Assembly (NCBI GenBank): GCA_003557125.1
Contig: PWPN01000108.1
Location: 1 to 11,569, forward strand
Origin: Phycisphaerae bacterium
GTDB taxonomy: Bacteria > Planctomycetota > Phycisphaerae > UBA1845 > PWPN01
DNA length: 11,569 nt
Direction: 5' to 3'
Every line of letters begins with the position of its first letter. Position 1 is the stretch's first letter. Below, in pieces: positions 7,217-11,569 of this stretch. Position numbers and translations under genes: made by a program. The notes under the pieces were generated by a model. It was not told the DNA's origin. It was given only the letters and a program-made list of their open reading frames with translations, and did no database searches.

Positions 7217-7747
7217 TCACTTTGCAGGCACCTCGGTCAGCTTTTCAAGCAAGCTGGGAACCTGGTCGGGTGTGACGTGCGGATAGACTTGTTCGTTGAT
7301 CATCACGACCGGGGCGAGTCCGCAGGTGCCCAGGCATGCCGCATCATGCAGCGAGAACTGCCCGTCTGTTGTGGTCTGCCCGAAGTCGATGCCGAGTTCG
7401 TCGCGAAACCGCGCCGCGACACGATCCGCGCCTTTCACGTAGCACGCTGTTCCCATGCAGATGTTGATCATGAATCTGCCGCGCGGTTGCAACCGGAAGA
7501 AGTGATAGAACGTTGCAACGCCCGAGACGCGCGACGTCGGCACGCGAAGCAGCTGGGCGACCGCATCCATTTGCGGAGCGCCGAGGTAGCCGAAATGCTC
7601 CTGCACCCGGTGCAGCACCGCGATGAGGTAGCTTTCCGGGTGCGGCCGCGTGCGGCATTCGGCGATGAACGCGACGATTTCCGGAGTGAGGGCGTCGTGA
7701 GAGGCGACCTCGACGGCCGGCCAGTTATCGGTGTTGATCAGGCTCAT
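7217..7747 (-). CDS. hydC: HydC/HndA/NuoE-like [2Fe-2S] subunit of NAD-linked [FeFe]-hydrogenase
   Basis: The product is 176 residues, the normal size for NuoE (24 kDa complex I subunit) and HydC/HndA proteins. The N-terminal helical part (residues about 18-85) includes LIAVLHRVQEHFGYLGA and VSGVATFYHFF, both typical of the family. The C-terminal thioredoxin-like ferredoxin domain has all four [2Fe-2S] cysteines: C97 and C102 (CMGTAC), C138 and C142 (CLGTC). In hydrogenase complexes this subunit sits beside the flavin subunit HydB and takes part in electron transfer around the NADH site. Its ATG overlaps the hydA stop codon by four bases (ATGA), a sign of translational coupling. GAGGG lies just upstream within the hydA end. 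Within the complex I/hydrogenase superfamily, its place next to hydA marks it as a hydrogenase subunit rather than a respiratory NuoE. Confidence 0.92.
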   Translation of the reverse strand: MSLINTDNWPAVEVASHDALTPEIVAFIAECRTRPHPESYLIAVLHRVQEHFGYLGAPQMDAVAQLLRVPTSRVSGVATFYHFFRLQPRGRFMINICMGTACYVKGADRVAARFRDELGIDFGQTTTDGQFSLHDAACLGTCGLAPVVMINEQVYPHVTPDQVPSLLEKLTEVPAK

Positions 7748-9528
7748 GGGATCCCTCGCGGCATCTTTGCGACGTAACGGGTGTGCAGCAGTTCGTGGGC
7801 CCGCGGGCTGCCGGGCTCGCCGAGATAATCGCGGTAGAGCTGCTGGATGGCGGGGTTTTCGTGCGAGCGGCGCAGGGCGGTACCGCCGTCGATCTTGTAG
7901 AGCGCCTGTGCACGCAACTGGAGCAGGTAGTCGAGGTGCTCGCGCATCGCACTGGGTGGGTAGGGTTGTCCGGCGCCGCCGACGCAGCCTCCAGGGCAGG
8001 CCATCATTTCGAGGATATGAAATTCGCGTTCGCCCCGGGCGGCGCGGTCGAGCAGTTCGGCCGCGTTACCCATGCCGTTAGCGACGCCGACGTGCAGGGT
8101 ACGGTCGCCGAGCTGCACGTCGAGCTCGCGCAAGCCGGGTACGCGCCGGACCTCGCGAAATTCGAGCGGTGCCGAGTCATCGCCGAGCAGTTTCACGGCC
8201 GCCGTGCGCAGCGTCGCTTCCATGACGCCGCCGGTGGCGCCGAAGATCGTACCGGCGCCGGTGGTAATGCCCAGGGGGGCGTCGAATTCTTCGCTCGGGT
8301 AGATGCTGACGTCCACGTTTTCAAGGGTCCAGAAGTCGATGCCGGAAGCCTTGAGCATCCAGAGCAATTCGCGCACGGTGAGGACGGCGTCGGTATAAGG
8401 GCGGCCGGAGGCGTCGCAGTGCTCGGGCCGGCGGGCTTCGTATTTTTTCGCGACACACGGCATGATGGCGACCATGTAGACTTTGGCCGGATCGAGGCCG
8501 CGCTGCTCGGCGTAGTAGGTCTTGCTGAGGACGCTCGTCATCGTCATCGGCGAGCGGCACGTGGAGGCGTTCGGGATGAGCTGGGGATAGAACTTCTCAA
8601 GGTAGTTGATCCAACCCGGCGAGCAGGATGTGAGCATCGGGAGCGGGCCGCCGCCGGCGAGACGCTGAAGGAACTCGTGCGCCTCCTCGACGATCGTGAG
8701 GTCAGCGCCGAAGATGGTATCGAAGACAGCATCAAAGCTGAGCATCCGTAGCGCGGCGACCATGCGGCCCGTGGTGGCACGGCCGGGGGGGCTGCCGAAA
8801 CCTTCGGAAATCGCGGCACGTACGGCTGGCGCGGTCTGGACGACGACGTGCAGCTCGGGATCGGCGAGCGCTTGCCAGACATCCTCGGTGTGGTTGCGTT
8901 CCAGGAGCGAAGCGGTGGGGCAGACGGCGATGCACTGTCCGCACTGGATGCACACGGAATCGTCCATGGCCGCACCGTGGGCGGGTGTCACGATGGTCTT
9001 GAAGCCGCGACCGTGCTGGCTCAGGTTGTGGACGTGCTGGACCTCGGAGCAGATCCGCACGCACCGGCCGCAGAGGATGCACTTGTTGGGTTCGCGTATG
9101 ACCGCACGGCTGCGGTCGTCGCGCGGGATGTCCTTGCGCTCGCCTTCGAAGAGCCGCTCGCGCACGCCAAGCGAGTACGCGAGGTTCTGCAACTCGCAGT
9201 GGCCGTCGCGCTCACAGGTCTGACAGTCGCGCGGGTGATTGTCGAGGATCAGCTCGAGGATGTCGCGCCGTGCCTGTCGCAGGACGGGTGTGTTCGTCAC
9301 GACTTCCATACCCTCCCACACCTCGCTCGAGCACGCCGCCATGTGGTGGCCGATGTCCTTGACGTCAACGATGCAGACGCGGCATGCGCCCGGGAGACTC
9401 AGGTAGGGGTGGTAGCACAGTGTCGGCACGCGGATGCCGACGCGCTCCGCTGCCCGCACGATCGTCGTACCGACAGGGACCTGCACGTGGTGTTCGTCGA
9501 TCTTCAACCGGACCAGTTCGGTCGACAC
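7744..9528 (-). CDS. hydA: [FeFe]-hydrogenase catalytic subunit HydA/HndD-like
   Basis: The product is 594 residues and should interconvert protons and H2 at an H-cluster. In order: a plant-type [2Fe-2S] domain (C38, C49, C52, C66); the His-Cys3 [4Fe-4S] segment (H98, C102, C105, C111); two [4Fe-4S] ferredoxin motifs (C150/153/156/160 and C193/196/199/203); the H-cluster domain; and a small-subunit-like tail (ALYKIDGGTALRRSHENPA, about 542-585). L1 is TSCSPGW (300-306), L2 MPCVAKKYE (from 356), L3 EMMACPGGCVGG (C511, C515). The proton-path EEAHE and the first L1 cysteine (C302) are present, so activity is likely. The residue after C302 is Ser303, where the textbook motif has a cysteine ligand. 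There is no C-terminal [2Fe-2S] domain of the Thermotoga HydA type; the layout is closer to HndD. I chose GTG at 9528 because AAGGAG precedes it by seven bases and the ferredoxin domain follows at once. An in-frame start at 9663 would lie inside hydB. Maturases HydEFG are not in the window. Confidence 0.92.
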   Translation of the reverse strand: MSTELVRLKIDEHHVQVPVGTTIVRAAERVGIRVPTLCYHPYLSLPGACRVCIVDVKDIGHHMAACSSEVWEGMEVVTNTPVLRQARRDILELILDNHPRDCQTCERDGHCELQNLAYSLGVRERLFEGERKDIPRDDRSRAVIREPNKCILCGRCVRICSEVQHVHNLSQHGRGFKTIVTPAHGAAMDDSVCIQCGQCIAVCPTASLLERNHTEDVWQALADPELHVVVQTAPAVRAAISEGFGSPPGRATTGRMVAALRMLSFDAVFDTIFGADLTIVEEAHEFLQRLAGGGPLPMLTSCSPGWINYLEKFYPQLIPNASTCRSPMTMTSVLSKTYYAEQRGLDPAKVYMVAIMPCVAKKYEARRPEHCDASGRPYTDAVLTVRELLWMLKASGIDFWTLENVDVSIYPSEEFDAPLGITTGAGTIFGATGGVMEATLRTAAVKLLGDDSAPLEFREVRRVPGLRELDVQLGDRTLHVGVANGMGNAAELLDRAARGEREFHILEMMACPGGCVGGAGQPYPPSAMREHLDYLLQLRAQALYKIDGGTALRRSHENPAIQQLYRDYLGEPGSPRAHELLHTRYVAKMPRGIP

Positions 9529-9550
9529 GGAACTCTCCTTGCACCGGCGG

Positions 9551-11569
9551 TCAGTGCCGGGAAACGGCCTCGAAACGGCAGACTTCGTAGCACACGCCGC
9601 ACTGGATGCAGCGACCCTGGTCGATGACGTGGGCGCCGCGGCGTTCGCCGGCGATGCAGGCAACCGGGCAGCGCCGCGCGCAAAGCGTGCAGCCGACGCA
9701 CTTCTCGTTGATCTCGAACGTCAAGAGCGCGCGACATTTGCGCGACGGGCACGTGCGGTCCTCGGCCACGTGGGCCGCGTACTCCTCGCGGAAATAGCGG
9801 AGCGTGCTGAGGACCGGATTCGGCGCCGCCCGCCCGAGACCACACAGCGACGACGTGCGAACGAGCTCCGCGAGGCGTTCGAGTCGGTCGATGTCCGTCG
9901 GCGTGCCCATGCCCCCACAGATGCGTTCGAGGATTTCAAGCATGCGCTTCGTACCCTCACGGCAGGGCGTGCACTTGCCGCACGACTCGTGCTGCGAGAA
10001 CGTCATGTAGTAGCGGGCGAGGTCGACAAGGCAGTCATCCTCGTCGAGCACGATCATGCCGCCGGAGCCCATGATCGAGCCGAGCGCCTGGAGAGTGTCA
10101 AAGTCGACCGGGGTATCGAGGTCGGATACGCGGAGGCAGCCTCCCGCCGGGCCGCCGGTCTGGACGGCCTTGAGCTGCTTACCCTCGCGTACGCCGCCGC
10201 CGGTGTCGTAGACGATCTCGCGCAGCGTGGTTCCCATGGGGACTTCGACGAGGCCGGTCTGGGCGACCTTGCCGGCGAGGGCAAAGACTTTCGTGCCGCC
10301 GCTTTTGGCTGTGCCGAGCTGTGCGAACCAGTTCGCGCCATACAGCATCACGGCCGAGATGTTCGCGAATGTTTCGACGTTATTGATGCAGGTCGGCTGA
10401 CCCCAGAGGCCGGCGGTGGTCGGGTAGGGGGGGCGGATGTGGGGCTGGCCGCGCTCGCCTTCGATCGAGTTGATGAGGGCGGTCTCTTCGCCACATACGA
10501 AAGCGCCGGCGCCGAGCCGGATTTCCAGGTCGCACGCAAAGCCCGAGCCGAGGATGTCCGGTCCGAGCAGGCCGACCATGCGGCACTGGGCGAGAGCGTT
10601 TTCGATCCGGCGGATGGCAAGGGGATACTCAGCGCGAAGGTAGATGTAGCCTTGGTGGGCTCCGATCGCGTACGCGCCGATAAGCATGCCCTCGATGACG
10701 GCGAAGGGATCGCCTTCGAGCATGCTGCGGTCCATGAACGCGCCGGGGTCGCCCTCATCCGCGTTGCAGATGATGAACTTCTGGTCGCCGACCGCCTCCG
10801 CTGCCTGGTCCCACTTGAGGCCTGTCGAATATCCGCCGCCGCCGCGGCCGCGGAGGAGCGAGCGTCGAACTTCGGTGCGGACCCACGCGGGGTCGCCGCG
10901 CTGCAGGACGTTCGCCAGTGCCTCGAAGCCGCGCTGTTTGAGAGACTCGTCGAGGCTTTCAGGGTCGATGACCCCGCTGTTACGCAGCGCGACGCGCGTC
11001 TGTCGGCGAAAGAAACTCACGTCAGCGTAGAGTTCGAAGAAGCTGCGGCCGACCGCGGCCTCGGACAAGCGAAGGTGCGGTACGACACGGCCGGCAACGA
11101 CATGCTCGGCAATGATCTCGTCGATGTCCTCGGGAGTGGTGATCGTGTAGACGACGTTTTCGGGTCTGACGAGGACGCGGGTGGCCCGGTCGCTGCCGTC
11201 GGACTCGCAGAGGCCGAAACAGTTGGCACGGAGGACGGCAACCTCATCGCCGGGGAAGCCGGCGGCACGCAGCTTGTTCTCGAAGAGGGTACGCATCGGT
11301 TCGGTAAGCTCGCGGCCGCAGCGGGCTGCGCCGCAGAACAAGAATTCAAGCCGATGGGTGCCGGCCTCCTCGGAGTCGAGGGTGAATGGACCGACGGGCG
11401 TGCCGCCGAGAACGTGCTGAGTGAAGATCTCATGCGCGCGGGCGCGGTCGACCTTCTCGTACTTGACTGGCATACGGCCGGGGACGAGGACGCCTACAAT
11501 GGGCTCGCAGCTGCACCGGCCGGTACAACCTGTTCGGTGGAGGAGAACGTCGTCGCGGCCGGCGGCGCG
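9551..11569 (-). CDS. hydB: HydB/HndC/NuoF-like flavin subunit of bifurcating [FeFe]-hydrogenase (5' end outside window)
   Basis: This subunit oxidises or reduces NAD(H) at FMN and passes electrons to HydA. The frame is open to the right edge (672 codons visible). The ATG at 11473 is internal: the 32 codons before it encode a family-typical TGCTGRCSCEP...VPGR segment. The visible order is the end of a first thioredoxin-like [2Fe-2S] domain (C-x3-C in GCTGRC); a second complete one with CGAARC and NCFGLC (C47, C52, C85, C89 counted from that ATG); and the NuoF core with GRGGGGYSTGLKW (209-221), ICNADEGDPGAF (235-246) and GAGAFVCGEETALI. Next come an SLBB-like segment (ALAGKVAQTGLVEVP), the [4Fe-4S] motif ESCGKCTPCREG with C544, and a C-terminal two-cluster ferredoxin domain (CVGCTLCARRCP, CIQCGVCYEVC). 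The ferredoxin tail and [2Fe-2S] N-terminus separate it from plain NuoF. The stop at 9551 lies 22 bases before hydA. Extra length relative to usual HydB comes from the added N-terminal domain. Confidence 0.92.
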   Translation of the reverse strand, partial: RAAGRDDVLLHRTGCTGRCSCEPIVGVLVPGRMPVKYEKVDRARAHEIFTQHVLGGTPVGPFTLDSEEAGTHRLEFLFCGAARCGRELTEPMRTLFENKLRAAGFPGDEVAVLRANCFGLCESDGSDRATRVLVRPENVVYTITTPEDIDEIIAEHVVAGRVVPHLRLSEAAVGRSFFELYADVSFFRRQTRVALRNSGVIDPESLDESLKQRGFEALANVLQRGDPAWVRTEVRRSLLRGRGGGGYSTGLKWDQAAEAVGDQKFIICNADEGDPGAFMDRSMLEGDPFAVIEGMLIGAYAIGAHQGYIYLRAEYPLAIRRIENALAQCRMVGLLGPDILGSGFACDLEIRLGAGAFVCGEETALINSIEGERGQPHIRPPYPTTAGLWGQPTCINNVETFANISAVMLYGANWFAQLGTAKSGGTKVFALAGKVAQTGLVEVPMGTTLREIVYDTGGGVREGKQLKAVQTGGPAGGCLRVSDLDTPVDFDTLQALGSIMGSGGMIVLDEDDCLVDLARYYMTFSQHESCGKCTPCREGTKRMLEILERICGGMGTPTDIDRLERLAELVRTSSLCGLGRAAPNPVLSTLRYFREEYAAHVAEDRTCPSRKCRALLTFEINEKCVGCTLCARRCPVACIAGERRGAHVIDQGRCIQCGVCYEVCRFEAVSRH

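Noticed and set aside
6399..7286. Plus-strand frame of 295 codons opposite gltS
   Set aside because: It is antisense to GltS membrane segments; its His/Arg/Pro-rich composition is typical of shadow frames.
7783..8751. Long plus-strand frame of 322 codons opposite hydA
   Set aside because: It is antisense to conserved H-cluster sequence, has no recognisable domains and is explained by GC-rich third codon positions.
9529..9663. N-terminal extension of HydA from a start at 9663
   Set aside because: The 45 extra residues overlap the conserved ferredoxin tail of HydB in another frame and look like non-coding composition; GTG 9528 has a strong ribosome binding site.
11471..11473. ATG at 11473 as start of the HydB-like gene
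   Set aside because: No ribosome binding site precedes it, and the same frame upstream encodes family-conserved cysteine-containing sequence to the window edge.

Overview
The window reads as GC-rich chromosome from an anaerobic or facultatively anaerobic bacterium, most likely a planctomycete or related PVC-group organism (Phycisphaerae-like would fit). The taxonomic guess is an inference. It rests on a secreted protein ending in a planctomycete-style dockerin-like domain (DFDGDGDVDMDDF...CLG), an FGE-sulfatase lipoprotein, a signal-peptide-bearing protein resembling parallel beta-helix polysaccharide lyases, and a multimeric [FeFe]-hydrogenase. No RNA genes, mobile elements, CRISPR arrays or phage genes are visible.

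Left half (1-5539), envelope and secreted proteins. A minus-strand gene runs off the left edge; only its first 85 codons, with a signal peptide, are present (1-256). Upstream of it on the same strand is a secreted zinc-metallopeptidase-like protein with HETAH...NEGFA (567-2219). A 397-base divergent intergenic region follows, with a tandem duplication, an inverted repeat and a palindrome at a candidate promoter. On the plus strand come a five-bladed beta-propeller protein with an Ig-like and a dockerin-like domain (2617-4356), then an FGE-sulfatase-domain lipoprotein with its own candidate promoter (4508-5539). These look like cell-surface carbohydrate or protein processing functions; no shared pathway can be proved.

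Right half (5736-11569), one minus-strand transcription unit read right to left: a HydB-like NuoF-type subunit (5' end beyond the window), the HydA-like [FeFe]-hydrogenase catalytic subunit, the HydC/NuoE-like [2Fe-2S] subunit, and a GltS-family sodium/glutamate symporter. Gaps are 22 nt (hydB-hydA), a 4-nt ATGA overlap (hydA-hydC) and 26 nt (hydC-gltS), so co-transcription is very likely. HydABC enzymes of this architecture usually couple H2, NAD(H) and ferredoxin by electron bifurcation or confurcation, and that role is inferred here. Its joint transcription with a glutamate symporter is the most unusual arrangement in the window.

Points worth attention: the HydB reading frame stays open past its apparent ATG to the window edge and shows two tandem thioredoxin-like [2Fe-2S] domains; the HydA L1 motif is TSCSPGW rather than TSCCPxW; and the FGE-like lipoprotein lacks one of the two catalytic cysteines of true formylglycine-generating enzymes.
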